In this document: positions 49,822 to 58,518 of the stretch, piece by piece
Position numbering within the stretch: the first letter of the stretch is position 1
Layout: the number at the start of each line of letters is the position of its first letter
Assembly (NCBI GenBank): GCA_041687495.1
Contig: JAWLBR010000002.1
Location: 1 to 64,000, forward strand
Length of the DNA stretch: 64,000 nt
From: JAWLBR01 sp041687495
GTDB taxonomy: Bacteria; Bacillota; Limnochordia; DTU087; JAAYGB01
Direction: 5' to 3'
Notes under the pieces: generated by a model
Told to the model about the DNA's origin: nothing
Databases searched by the model: none
What the model saw: only the letters and a program-made list of their open reading frames with translations
Made by a program: the position numbers and the translations under genes

Positions 49822-50685
49822 ATGGCGGAACGCAAAAAAGCAATAATGTATTTGGTGATCACCGCGGTCCTTTGGAGCACCGGGGGTCTGCTAATCAAGC
49901 TGGTGGAGTGGAACCCGGTGGCAATAGCGGGTGCCCGCAGTGGAATCTCTGCCATGGTGATGATGATCTACTTAAGAAAGCCGATCCAGCTGCGGGGGAT
50001 CGGTAGAATGCAGTTGTTGGGGGCTATTTCCTATGCTGCGCTGGTGATTTTGTTTGTCACCGCGAATAAATTGACTACGTCGGCAAATGCCATACTCCTG
50101 CAGTTCACCGCTCCAATCTGGGTTGCTCTATTCTCCGGCTGGATTCTCAAGGAAGAGATTCGAAAATCAGATTGGGCTGCTGTCATTGCGGTCGTATGTG
50201 GAATGGCGGTTTTCTTTGCCGGCGATCTGAGGACTGGAAATATGCTGGGTAACTTCATTGCAGTCTTGAGCGGCGTGGCCATGGCCGGCGTTGTGATCTT
50301 CCTCAAACTTCAGGACAAGTGTTCCCCGTTGGAGATGACTCTGCTGGGCAACCTTGTCACTTTCGCCATTGCGCTTCCGTTTTACTTCCTGTCAGTTCCC
50401 AGCATGAGTAGTGTCGTCGGCTTAGTAACCATGGGAGTTTTTCAGTTGGGCATTGCCTACATTTTTTATACGATGGCAATCCAACATGTATCGGCCATTG
50501 AGGCCATTCTGATCCCGATCATTGAACCCTTGCTCAATCCCGTTTGGGTATTTCTGGTGGCCAGGGAGTCACCGGGAGGGTATGCCCTTGTCGGAGGCAC
50601 CATCGTAATCGGTGCAGTCGTGCTTAGGGGAGTGTATCAACAGAGAAAGCAGCGTCTCTTAGTTAGACAGCACAGCACGGTCTAG
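49822..50685 (+). CDS. EamA/DMT family transporter
   Basis: 287 residues, ten helices in two EamA repeats. AVLWSTGGLLIKLVEWNPVA starts the first half, and the second half begins near GNFIAVLSGVAMAGVVI. IIEPLLNPVWVFL is typical of the C-terminal repeat. Inner-membrane exporter of metabolites, unknown substrate. ATG at 49822 with GAGGA 8 bases upstream; the GTG at 49804 overlaps that site. Confidence 0.9.
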   Translation: MAERKKAIMYLVITAVLWSTGGLLIKLVEWNPVAIAGARSGISAMVMMIYLRKPIQLRGIGRMQLLGAISYAALVILFVTANKLTTSANAILLQFTAPIWVALFSGWILKEEIRKSDWAAVIAVVCGMAVFFAGDLRTGNMLGNFIAVLSGVAMAGVVIFLKLQDKCSPLEMTLLGNLVTFAIALPFYFLSVPSMSSVVGLVTMGVFQLGIAYIFYTMAIQHVSAIEAILIPIIEPLLNPVWVFLVARESPGGYALVGGTIVIGAVVLRGVYQQRKQRLLVRQHSTV

Positions 50686-50733
50686 TTGGCTGCAGTGGCG
50701 CTCTGGTAACAAATCAAAGCAGCAAAAAAATGC

Positions 50734-50780
50734 AACCCGGATTGTAAGACCTTATCTAGGTCTACTCAATCCGGGTTTTT
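50734..50780 (+). terminator. Terminator after the EamA gene
   Basis: AACCCGGATTG/CAATCCGGGTT with an inner AGACCT/AGGTCT stem and five T. Confidence 0.9.
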
Positions 50781-50926
50781 GGCGTCTGCAGCATTTTGAT
50801 ATTTGCGACACAAATCAAGGATTGTAGTCGAATGGAGCGAAATGCCAGGTTTAGGGTCGCTCTATCTTAGTGGGTTTTGGCTCTTCTGGATACCATTGAA
50901 GCCTAAGACGGAGGTGCAGCTAAGCT

Positions 50927-52768
50927 GTGAATGAGTATGCGGAGCTGAAGCGAAGACTAGCCCATGGTTGGAATACATGGAACACCAGAAGTGTGTTATC
51001 TCATGTTTTGTTACCGCAAGGGTTTGCCGTTAATCTAGGAATCAAGGAATATGCCAGCGGCAAATACCTGAAGGAAGCTTTGATTGGGAGGTTTGGGGAC
51101 GATGAAGAGCAAATTCACCCAGGTGCCCATGCCTACGATGCAAGCTATACCGAACTGAACCTGAAGTGGAGAGGTATTGAGATCGTGGTGGAGAGCGCAG
51201 TTGTGGAGGATGATTTGGTTCTGCTGGTGACTCCAGTCAAGAATCAGATGTATCCGCCTACGCTGGTGATCGAGACGGGGATGCTCTGGAACAGACCTGG
51301 CGCCTTGGCTCTCGAGGGTGAGAGGGTTAAGGCTGACCTGCCGACGGGGACTTTGTCCGTGTACACTACTGGGGAACCGGTCAAAGAGCTTAACATTCCG
51401 ACCCAGGCTCCTTATCTTGCGGTGAAAATGGATCAAGCGGTGGGAGTCTCGGTCGGTAAAGAAAGGTCTTTGTCAGAAATCCAATCGGCTGTGCGGGCCA
51501 ATCGCGAGGAGCATGTGCAGCGGCGGGAAATATATGGAGAGCTGGCAGAAACGTATAACGCTCTGCAAAGTTGCATGGCATGGGATACCATCTATGAGCC
51601 GCAGAAAGATCGGGTCGTTACTCCCGTAAGCCGTATTTGGAATATCAAGAATGGCGGTTATGTCTTGTTTTGTTGGGACAATTACTTTGCTGCTTATCTG
51701 GCTTCTTTGGATAGCAAGGACCTGGCGTATGCCAACGCTGTGGAGATGACCCGAGAAGCAACACCAGATGGTTTTGTGCCCAACTGTGCTTGGGGTACAG
51801 GGTTCTCCAGCCTTGATCGCTCTCAGCCTCCGGTAGGTTCGATGGTTGTCCGTGAACTCTATCGTAAGTACCGAGAGAAGTGGCTGGTAGATGAGGTTTT
51901 TGCTGATCTATACAAATGGAACACCTGGTTTATCCGCAATCGAGAGGTGGAGCCAGGCTTGATGGCGTGGGGCTCAACTCCCTATGGACCAAAATACGGA
52001 AATCACTGGGAGACAGCGGGGGTCAACGATACATTTGGCGGAGCGTTGGAGTCTGGATTAGATAACTCGCCGATGTACGATGATATCCCCTTTGACCAGG
52101 AAAAGCACTGTATGAAACTGGCAGACGTAGGCTTAACCGGCTTGTGCATCATGGATTGCCGTGCCCTTGCCGAACTCGCCGATGTGCTTGGGAAAGCTGA
52201 CGAGGCAAAGGAATTGCGCGCTAGAGCAGCCAATTTGGAACAGGGACTGCAGACACTGTGGGATGAGCAGACTGGATTTTTCCTGAACAAGCGCACTGAC
52301 ACGGGGCAGTTCAGTCATCGGATCTCGCCGACGAACTTCTACGCCTTGTTTGGTTCAAGTGTGACTCCTAATCAAGCGGAGCGAATCATTAGCGAGCATT
52401 TCTATAACCCCGAAGAGTTCTGGGGCGAATGGATCATGCCGTCCATCGCCCGCAATGATCCCGCCTACCCAGATCAGAACTACTGGCGGGGACGGATTTG
52501 GGCCCCAATGAATTTCCTGGTATACTTAGGACTGCGCAACCATTGCTTAGAGAAGGCTCAACAAGACCTAGCCGACAAATCCCAGCGGCTGCTGTTGAAG
52601 GAATGGTTGGAGCTGGGGCACGTGCACGAGAACTATTGCGCTAATACCGGCAGTGGGTGTGGTGTTAGCAACAGCGACAAGTTCTACCATTGGGGATCAC
52701 TGCTGGCTCTGATCACCTTGATCGAAGCTGGATATGTTGAAGGCCCGGAAAAGCCTTTGGAGCCTTAA
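50927..52768 (+). CDS. Glycoside hydrolase, GH63-like (mannosylglycerate hydrolase type)
   Basis: 613-residue cytosolic protein with a beta domain followed by an (alpha/alpha)6 barrel. Motifs: IWNIKNGGYVLFCWDNYFAAYLAS-like segment (core CWDNYFAAY), AWGTGFSSLDRSQPP, ALESGLDNSPMYD (catalytic Asp region) and YWRGRIWAPMNFLVYLGL. These are the GH63/trehalase clan signatures; sizes match bacterial mannosylglycerate/glucosylglycerate hydrolases. GTG with GGAGGTG upstream. Likely compatible-solute or oligosaccharide breakdown (inference). Confidence 0.85.
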   Translation: MNEYAELKRRLAHGWNTWNTRSVLSHVLLPQGFAVNLGIKEYASGKYLKEALIGRFGDDEEQIHPGAHAYDASYTELNLKWRGIEIVVESAVVEDDLVLLVTPVKNQMYPPTLVIETGMLWNRPGALALEGERVKADLPTGTLSVYTTGEPVKELNIPTQAPYLAVKMDQAVGVSVGKERSLSEIQSAVRANREEHVQRREIYGELAETYNALQSCMAWDTIYEPQKDRVVTPVSRIWNIKNGGYVLFCWDNYFAAYLASLDSKDLAYANAVEMTREATPDGFVPNCAWGTGFSSLDRSQPPVGSMVVRELYRKYREKWLVDEVFADLYKWNTWFIRNREVEPGLMAWGSTPYGPKYGNHWETAGVNDTFGGALESGLDNSPMYDDIPFDQEKHCMKLADVGLTGLCIMDCRALAELADVLGKADEAKELRARAANLEQGLQTLWDEQTGFFLNKRTDTGQFSHRISPTNFYALFGSSVTPNQAERIISEHFYNPEEFWGEWIMPSIARNDPAYPDQNYWRGRIWAPMNFLVYLGLRNHCLEKAQQDLADKSQRLLLKEWLELGHVHENYCANTGSGCGVSNSDKFYHWGSLLALITLIEAGYVEGPEKPLEP

Positions 52769-52833
52769 GTAAACCATTTCTGCACTGCTCCTAGCTACGG
52801 ACAAACTTTGGAACGAAGAAGGAGATGTGGTCG

Positions 52834-53214
52834 GTGGACTTCACTGAACTGTACAATGAAGCGAAAGCTGTCCTGAATCCTCGCAAGCTGTCTGATACAG
52901 CAGACGCCGGGGGCGTAGGAGCTGCCATTCTTAGTGAGTCTGGCACAGTGTATCGCGGTGTGTGTATTGACACTGCTTGTTCCATGGGATTTTGTGCCGA
53001 GCATGCTGCGGCGGCAGCGATGATAACTGCCGGCGAGAACCGTGTGGTAAAGATGGTCGCCGTTGATTGGGATGGTAAGGTTCTTCCGCCGTGTGGACGC
53101 TGTCGGGAGTTCATCAGCCAGCTCCACTTAGATAACTTGGAAGCAGAAGTGTTGGTTGCTGATGGTGTAGTCGTGACCCTAAAAGAGCTGTTGCCCTACA
53201 GTTGGCGGGGGTAG
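52834..53214 (+). CDS. Cytidine deaminase family protein
   Basis: 126 residues, cytosolic zinc deaminase. The catalytic CAEHAAAAAM (Cys, Glu; zinc plus proton shuttle) and PPCGRCREFI (two Cys) are both intact. Start chosen as GTG at 52834, nine bases after AAGGAG; the ATG at 52825 overlaps that site. Slightly shorter than classic Cdd; could deaminate cytidine or a related base (blasticidin-S deaminase-like). Confidence 0.88.
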   Translation: MDFTELYNEAKAVLNPRKLSDTADAGGVGAAILSESGTVYRGVCIDTACSMGFCAEHAAAAAMITAGENRVVKMVAVDWDGKVLPPCGRCREFISQLHLDNLEAEVLVADGVVVTLKELLPYSWRG

Positions 53215-53274
53215 GGTAAGAGCTAGCGTTGACGCACAGGCTTGTTTACGCGGTACCGTCTTTTGGAAGGTAAA

Positions 53275-53311
53275 GGCCTTGGTCTCGCCAGCATGCGGCG
53301 AAGCCAAGGCC
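53275..53311 (+). terminator. Hairpin after the deaminase gene
   Basis: GGCCTTGG/CCAAGGCC outer arms with inner CGCC/GGCG. No T-run, so either a weak terminator or a leader structure for the MaoC gene. Confidence 0.5.
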
Positions 53312-53407
53312 TGATCTATGCTACTTGAATTTCCGCGGTGGCGAGAAGCTTGTATGTCCCATGTGTATCAGGGTAACTTAGGTGTGACGATTGAGAGGAG
53401 ACGAAAT

Positions 53408-53845
53408 ATGTACTTTGAGGATTTTACACTCGGGCAGATCTTTCGGCTTGAACCGATAAGCCTGACAGAAGCTGAGATCCGTCAGTTCGCAGAGAGCTAC
53501 GATCCACTGCCAATACACACCGAGCCGGATTTCGCGGCGAGTTCAATCTTTGGCGGAATCATTGCCTCGGGTTTTCACACTCTCAGTGCAGTGTGGGGGC
53601 GATGGATCCGATTGAACAAGCTGGGTACAGAGGTGATTGGTGGTCTGGGTATAGACTACCTGAGATGGACTGCCCCGGTACGTCCAGGTGACCAACTCCG
53701 GGCTGAGGTAGAAATCTCCGAGCTCATTCCCTCCTCGAAGGGCGGGCGGGGCATTGTTGGGATGAAGGTCTCAGTGAGCAATCAGCATGGAGAGTCTGTA
53801 CTAGTCGCCCAAGTTAAGGGGCTAATGAAGGGCAGACACCAGTAG
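53408..53845 (+). CDS. MaoC-like hotdog-fold dehydratase
   Basis: 145 residues, hydratase/dehydratase of acyl-CoA type. Conserved N-terminal MYFEDFTLGQIFRLEP, the catalytic Asp-X4-His region YDPLPIHTEPDFA and FGGIIASGFHTLS. ATG at 53408 lies 6 bases after GAGGAGA; the upstream frame from 53318 is leader only. No fatty-acid partner genes nearby. Confidence 0.9.
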   Translation: MYFEDFTLGQIFRLEPISLTEAEIRQFAESYDPLPIHTEPDFAASSIFGGIIASGFHTLSAVWGRWIRLNKLGTEVIGGLGIDYLRWTAPVRPGDQLRAEVEISELIPSSKGGRGIVGMKVSVSNQHGESVLVAQVKGLMKGRHQ

Positions 53846-53858
53846 ACACAAGGGGGCC

Positions 53859-54284
53859 ATGTCTGATAGAATTGAGAAAACAGTGTCAATAGAGGTTGAT
53901 ACAATGAAGTGCAAACCTGCTTACCTGCTCAAGCTGTTTGCAGTTCTTCTGATCGCTCTGGTTGTGGCAGGCGCTGTTTCCCACCAAGAGGCACAGTTGC
54001 CACAAGCAGATAAGGAGCTACTGCTTCCAGTAGGAACCCGACCACTGGGTAGTACAACGATTAGCCTTTCGAGAGAGCGGCCCTTCGTCGCGGTCTTTAC
54101 TCAGTTGAACCGATTTGCCTCGCTAGCCCTTTTGTCTAGCCTTTTGGTTATGCCAAACCGTTCTCCTGCCTCCAAGGTAGTCAGAGCGGTTTTTATCTCC
54201 GCTTTTCGTCCCTTCCGACGACAGTTCACCCTAGCGGTTTACAATCAATCGGCGTACAAAGACCTCCCCACGGCTTGCTCATAA
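53859..54284 (+). CDS. Hypothetical membrane-anchored protein
   Basis: 141 residues starting ATG 53859 after AGGGGG; an internal ATG at 53904 would begin at MKCKPAYLLKLFAVLL, a good signal/anchor. One hydrophobic helix (AVLLIALVVAGAV), a polar middle, then a second hydrophobic stretch FASLALLSSLLVMP and an Arg-rich end. Unknown function. A 24-residue membrane peptide gene lies 25 bases downstream. Confidence 0.5.
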   Translation: MSDRIEKTVSIEVDTMKCKPAYLLKLFAVLLIALVVAGAVSHQEAQLPQADKELLLPVGTRPLGSTTISLSRERPFVAVFTQLNRFASLALLSSLLVMPNRSPASKVVRAVFISAFRPFRRQFTLAVYNQSAYKDLPTACS

Positions 54285-54309
54285 CAAGAAGCCATTGGGG
54301 GGGAGTTGC

Positions 54310-54384
54310 ATGCTGGAGAACATTATTGTCGGTGCCATCGTCGTAGTGTTTGTTATTGGTGCCTTCATCAGCCTGCGTCGTTAG
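54310..54384 (+). CDS. Small single-helix membrane peptide (24 residues)
   Basis: ATG at 54310 after GGGGGGGAG, coding MLENIIVGAIVVVFVIGAFI and SLRR, then TAG. A single hydrophobic helix with an Arg-rich end. It resembles the first part of FeoB-associated Cys-rich proteins but lacks their Cys tail. Immediately followed by a strong terminator, which supports a real transcript end. Confidence 0.6.
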   Translation: MLENIIVGAIVVVFVIGAFISLRR

Positions 54385-54390
54385 CAGCGG

Positions 54391-54433
54391 GAAGTCCAGG
54401 CAGGTCGGAAATGTCACTGCCTGGACTTCTTTT
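54391..54433 (+). terminator. Terminator after the small membrane peptide
   Basis: 13-bp perfect stem GAAGTCCAGGCAG/CTGCCTGGACTTC followed by TTTT. Confidence 0.92.
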
Positions 54434-54522
54434 CCTCGCTCCATGGAGCGACACTCCTCCTGTTGAGAAATATGTCCATATCAACGGCATTTCCGCTCGA
54501 TACCGGAAGGAAGTGAGACTAT

Positions 54523-56016
54523 TTGAACGTACTCATCGGAAAGTTCAAAGAAGTATTGTTTGCCGTACTTCCGACCACCGTTATTGTCTTGGTTTTGCAT
54601 TTTACCCTTACTCCTCTTGACGCCCCCATGCTGGTTCGTTTCCTTGTCGGCGCAGTCCTGATTGTCCTCGGTCTTTCTGTGTTCCTATTTGGAGTGGACC
54701 TTGGCATTAGCCCCATTGGTCACTTGATGGGGGGAACACTGACCAAGAGCAACAAACTCTGGGTCGTGGTGGCCGGTGGGTTGATCCTGGGATTTTTCAT
54801 TTCGATAGCGGAACCAGATCTGCATATTTTGGCTGGGCAAGTTGATTTTGTCACCTCCGGAGTGATTTCCAAGCTTAGCATCGTTGCGGTTGTGTCTGTT
54901 GGCATCGCCGTCATGCTCGCCTTGGGACTGGTTCGGATCGTGTACAACATTCCCCTGTACAAAATACTGACGGTACTGTATGCCATCGTATTTGCGTTAG
55001 GCGTATTCACTTCACCAGAGTTTCTGGCGATCTCCCTCGATGCTTCTGGAGCTACAACCGGGGCAATGACAGTGCCGTTCATTTTGGCGCTGGCTCTTGG
55101 TGTCACAGCACTCAAGAAGGATCCTAAGGCTTTAGAAAAAGACAGCTTCGGTTTGGTTGCAATTGTCTCCGCGGGTGCTATAATATCAGTTATGTTAATG
55201 AGTATTCTCTCGGGTGTAGACAGAGATTTTGCTGGGCCTGCATCCGAGGTGGCTTATGCAGCATCGATTTTTGCACCCTTCGGACAGAAGCTGCCCACAG
55301 TCGTTGAAGAAGTGTTTGTCGCACTCATCCCCATCATTGCAGCATTCCTCATCCTGCAATATGTATCGTTTAGGCTACCGGGGAGAAGCGTTAGGAAAAT
55401 CCTAACGGGCCTAGTGTATACGTTCACAGGGTTGGTGCTGTTCTTGGTGGGCGTAAACGCAGGCTTCATGGATGTCGGAACTTTTGTAGGATATCGTCTC
55501 GCATCGCTGGACAACAAAGCTTTGGTAGTAGGCCTCGGTTTTCTCATAGGTCTGGTAACAATACTGGCAGAGCCGGCTGTTTACGTTTTGACGACACAGA
55601 TAGAAAACGTTACCAGTGGATACGTGAGGAGGAAGATTGTCCTTCTGGCACTGTCCTTGGGAGTTGGCATTGCCGTGGCACTATCGATGCTTAGGATCAT
55701 TGTTCCTGGAATTCAGCTATGGCACTATGTCCTTCCTGGTTATGTCCTAGCGATCACGATGACCTACTTTGCGCCAAAGCTCTTTGTCGGCATGGCCTTT
55801 GATTCAGGTGGAGTTGCTTCTGGTCCCATGACTGCCACTTTTGTGTTAGCCTTTGCTCAAGGCGTCGCACAGGCCATTGAAGGGGCAAACGTTGTGGTCG
55901 ACGGGTTTGGCGTCATTGCCATGGTGGCGATGACACCATTGATCACGCTGCAGATTTTGGGGCTGATTTTCAAAGCAAAGTCTGGAAAAGAGGGAGTGGC
56001 AGCAGATGGACAATAG
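54523..56016 (+). CDS. DUF1538 family membrane transporter (two repeats)
   Basis: 497 residues with two tandem DUF1538 halves of about six helices each. The first half has GVDLGISPIGHLMGG, SIAEPDLHILAGQV and DASGATTGAMTVPFILAL; the second has GVNAGFMDVGTFVG, LAEPAVYVLTTQIENVT and DSGGVASGPMTATFVLAF. These paired AEP and (S/G)GxxxGPMT-type motifs suggest an inverted or duplicated transporter core. Substrate unknown. TTG start with GGAAGG upstream. It overlaps the PII-like gene by 11 bases. Confidence 0.88.
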   Translation: MNVLIGKFKEVLFAVLPTTVIVLVLHFTLTPLDAPMLVRFLVGAVLIVLGLSVFLFGVDLGISPIGHLMGGTLTKSNKLWVVVAGGLILGFFISIAEPDLHILAGQVDFVTSGVISKLSIVAVVSVGIAVMLALGLVRIVYNIPLYKILTVLYAIVFALGVFTSPEFLAISLDASGATTGAMTVPFILALALGVTALKKDPKALEKDSFGLVAIVSAGAIISVMLMSILSGVDRDFAGPASEVAYAASIFAPFGQKLPTVVEEVFVALIPIIAAFLILQYVSFRLPGRSVRKILTGLVYTFTGLVLFLVGVNAGFMDVGTFVGYRLASLDNKALVVGLGFLIGLVTILAEPAVYVLTTQIENVTSGYVRRKIVLLALSLGVGIAVALSMLRIIVPGIQLWHYVLPGYVLAITMTYFAPKLFVGMAFDSGGVASGPMTATFVLAFAQGVAQAIEGANVVVDGFGVIAMVAMTPLITLQILGLIFKAKSGKEGVAADGQ

Positions 56017-56671
56017 CCCTGACCAGAAACAGTTTGAGCTGATGTGCGTAGTGGTGGATTTTGGCTCCGGAAGTAAGGTAATGAAAATCGCAAGGGAACA
56101 CGGAGTGACAGGAGGAACCATCTGCTTAGGGTTGGGGACTATTCGCAGCTGGCTGTTAGAGCTGCTTGCCATAACAGAGGTTAGGAAAGAAATTGTCCTC
56201 ATGGTTGCCGAGAAAGTGGTGGCGTACAACACTCTTGAGCAGCTGAATAAAGATCTGAAGTTCCACAAACGTGGTCATGGAATAGCGTTCAGTACATCTG
56301 TGAAGAGTTTCATCGGGGCTGTCGATGGCAGTAGCAGTGCTTCCGAGGAAAGCAGAGGTGAGGAGAACCCAATGCACAGCGTTGTTTTTGTAGTAGTTGA
56401 TAAAGGTAAAGGTGAAGAAGTTATTGACGCGGCCCGGAAAGCCGGTGCCAGAGGCGGTACCGTGATTAATGCCAGAGGCTCGGGTATCCACGAAGCCACT
56501 ACGCTGTTTTCAATGGCCATAGAGCCCGAAAAGGAAATCGTGATGGTTATCGCGAAAAATGAGCTGATTGAGGGTATCGTCACCTCGGTGCGGGAGAAGT
56601 TACGGATTGATGAGCCGGGCAACGGTATCATGTTCGTTCAGGATATCAATAAGACATACGGGCTGTACTAG
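56006..56671 (+). CDS. Tandem PII-like regulatory protein
   Basis: 221 residues with two PII-like ferredoxin-fold domains, ~8-105 and ~123-221. Each has the VVVD-G-G/K start, GGT(I/V) and an EKE/RKEIV strand: FELMCVVVDFGSGSKVMKIA with TGGTICLG in the first, and SVVFVVVDKGKGEEVIDAA with RGGTVINARGSG in the second. The canonical uridylylation Tyr loop is not evident. Overlap with the DUF1538 gene implies a sensor of ligand or energy state controlling that transporter (inference). ATG after GAGGGAG. Confidence 0.82.
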   Translation: MDNSPDQKQFELMCVVVDFGSGSKVMKIAREHGVTGGTICLGLGTIRSWLLELLAITEVRKEIVLMVAEKVVAYNTLEQLNKDLKFHKRGHGIAFSTSVKSFIGAVDGSSSASEESRGEENPMHSVVFVVVDKGKGEEVIDAARKAGARGGTVINARGSGIHEATTLFSMAIEPEKEIVMVIAKNELIEGIVTSVREKLRIDEPGNGIMFVQDINKTYGLY

Positions 56672-56694
56672 CCAGAAGGAGATAGGGTGTTTTA

Positions 56695-56732
56695 CAGGGG
56701 CTGACCACGCGGTTGGCCTCTGTTTTATTTTT
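56695..56732 (+). terminator. Terminator after the PII-like gene
   Basis: CAGGGGCTGACC (56695-56706) pairs with GGTTGGCCTCTG (56711-56722), then TTTTATTTTT. Confidence 0.85.
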
Positions 56733-56841
56733 AGGGGAGCTTATCCAGCATATGTAGACGAGTGCAGCATAGACATATGGAGAGGTTGACAACCTAGTGG
56801 GTTGTCTAAAAACTAAGTCCGGCCGAAGTGAGGGATGCCTA

Positions 56842-57411
56842 GTGCGCAGCAAGTTGGTAATGCAATGGGTTGTTGTTCTGCTGTTGTTTCTTGGCTTTAC
56901 GGTGTCGGGCCACGCTGGGGTAACGGTTACTTTGGATCCACTCGGCTCCAGCTGGACGACGGGGATCGTTGTCGACAGTTTCTATGAACTTCAGGACGTT
57001 TATGTGAGCGATGTTCTGTCTTTCTCTGTAGCAGACGATGAGTACATACCGGGTGATTACTACACCGTCACGGTGAGTGTGGACCCCGAACCAAGCACCT
57101 GGAGTAAAGCACTGATGGATCCATCCAACGTTGCCATGCACACCCAAGATTATGAGAAAGCGTTTGACATCTTTCTGAAGGGGCCAGATAACCAGTGGTC
57201 TAATCTAGGCCACTCGGGTTCTGTGCAGGAGAACTCACCGCTGCCCCATCTCTACGACTTGCGGCTGGTCTTGGTTCTAGTGGATCAGGAAAACTCGGTC
57301 ATGGGGGAAGATACGGCGGGGGAGCCTGGGAAGCGTCGTTTTGCTGAGCTGCCTAGCGGACATTATGAGACCGACGTAGTCGTTACAGTAGCCCAGGGTT
57401 ACAACCCCTAA
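56842..57411 (+). CDS. Secreted protein A of the surface-assembly locus
   Basis: 189 residues. Signal peptide (RSKLVMQ, hydrophobic core, cleavage after GHA). The mature part is beta-rich with conserved MDPSNVAMHTQDYEKAFDI, LVLVLVDQ and the C-terminal block GKRRFAELPSGHYETDVVVTV. This block and the MDxSN.A motif are shared with the next gene, so they are paralogues. GTG at 56842 has GAGGG 7 bases upstream. Candidate fibre subunit secreted with the chaperone-like and usher-like proteins downstream; no named family known. Confidence 0.72.
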   Translation: MRSKLVMQWVVVLLLFLGFTVSGHAGVTVTLDPLGSSWTTGIVVDSFYELQDVYVSDVLSFSVADDEYIPGDYYTVTVSVDPEPSTWSKALMDPSNVAMHTQDYEKAFDIFLKGPDNQWSNLGHSGSVQENSPLPHLYDLRLVLVLVDQENSVMGEDTAGEPGKRRFAELPSGHYETDVVVTVAQGYNP

Positions 57412-57651
57412 AGAGTCATCTCCATTTTTTTCTAGGATTTTGGTGTCACCAACTAGCCGAAGCGACCATAGGATAGCGTGAAAGGAGGGAGTGGTCACCT
57501 AGGTTGGTTTTCTCAGGCGTCTACAAGTGCAGATACCAGAGAACAGGCCGAAGTAATCTCCAAATGTAATCACCTCGGCCGCAGACAAGGCAAAGCCCTA
57601 TGGCGCATCACGATCCTAACTTAAGAAAATGGAGAACGGAGGAATTGATGG

Positions 57652-58323
57652 ATGAAAAGGCTATCCGTTGTCGGCTTAGTTGTGGCTTTCTGCATGGTGT
57701 TTTCGGTGGCAGCGTTCGCTGCTGATGATACGGGAGCAGCTACCTTGACGACCGAAGTTCTCAGCCCCTACGTAGAGTGGGTATGGGACGACGCTAACGG
57801 CTACAATCTAATCAACGCTTCTTTAGGACTGGACAATGTATATCTGTTCTCTCAAGAGTTCAAGGTCCGGTCTACCACTTCCTATAGCATTTCCGCCGAG
57901 ATAACGGCTGATTGGCCGGGCGTAGTGATGGATGACTCCAATGCAGCTGTGGCCCACAGAGACGAACATGATGCGGCTTTTGATATCGCTGCAACATTCC
58001 GTAACTACGAGAAGTGGCTGCAGTTTGACAAACCAATTGTCAACAAGTGGACCGGTTGGATCAACAACGCTCGCTCGCATTATGGGTTCCTCGCCCGCAG
58101 TATCAATACTCTGGGTACCCCAGACAATGAGGTCGTCCATTCCTTGGGCGTGGCTCTAGTACTTGTAGACGACGTGGCCTATAAGGGAGTTAGCACCGGA
58201 GCTCCTGGCGACGATTCGACACCTACAGCCGGTACTATGGGCAAGCGGCGTTTTGCAGAGTTGCCTGCCGGCACCTACACAGCCGATGTAGTGGTAACTG
58301 TTAAGCAAAACCCGATGTATTAA
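57652..58323 (+). CDS. Secreted protein B of the surface-assembly locus
   Basis: 223 residues. Signal peptide MKRLSVVGLVVAFCMVF, cleavage after AFA. Mature part shares with protein A: MDDSNAAVAHRDEHDAAFDI, LVLVDDVAYKG and end GKRRFAELPAGTYTADVVVTV. It has an extra Trp/Asn-rich insert around residues 110-150. ATG after GGAGGAATTGATGG. An attenuator-like hairpin follows at 58400, consistent with more of this product than of the downstream genes. The 240 bases before it contain no gene; inverted repeats there were not assigned. Confidence 0.75.
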   Translation: MKRLSVVGLVVAFCMVFSVAAFAADDTGAATLTTEVLSPYVEWVWDDANGYNLINASLGLDNVYLFSQEFKVRSTTSYSISAEITADWPGVVMDDSNAAVAHRDEHDAAFDIAATFRNYEKWLQFDKPIVNKWTGWINNARSHYGFLARSINTLGTPDNEVVHSLGVALVLVDDVAYKGVSTGAPGDDSTPTAGTMGKRRFAELPAGTYTADVVVTVKQNPMY

Positions 58324-58399
58324 TTGGTCTAGGAAGCATTTGACAGAAGCAAAGCACTGCCCTTAAAAGGCAGACAGCTGATTTATATATAGTTTAAGA

Positions 58400-58454
58400 C
58401 GGATTGGGGAGATGCTTCTTGTCTCCCCAGTCCGACTCTTGGATTTGTTTTTTT
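58400..58454 (+). terminator. Attenuator or partial terminator inside the locus
   Basis: 13-base arms CGGATTGGGGAGA (58400-58412) and TCTCCCCAGTCCG (58422-58434) with one G-T or mismatch; a T-rich run (TTTGTTTTTTTG, 58444-58455) follows after a short gap. Confidence 0.68.
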
Positions 58455-58518
58455 GTCCGGGGCAAGTCGGTCAGCATCGGGAGAGTCCTTCCCGAATTCA
58501 CTGATGGGAGAGGATATG

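Noticed and set aside
57500..57651. Possible c-di-GMP-I riboswitch (GCAAAGCC motif) before protein B
   Set aside because: Only this short motif matches; the GAAA tetraloop and the paired helices of the class are missing.
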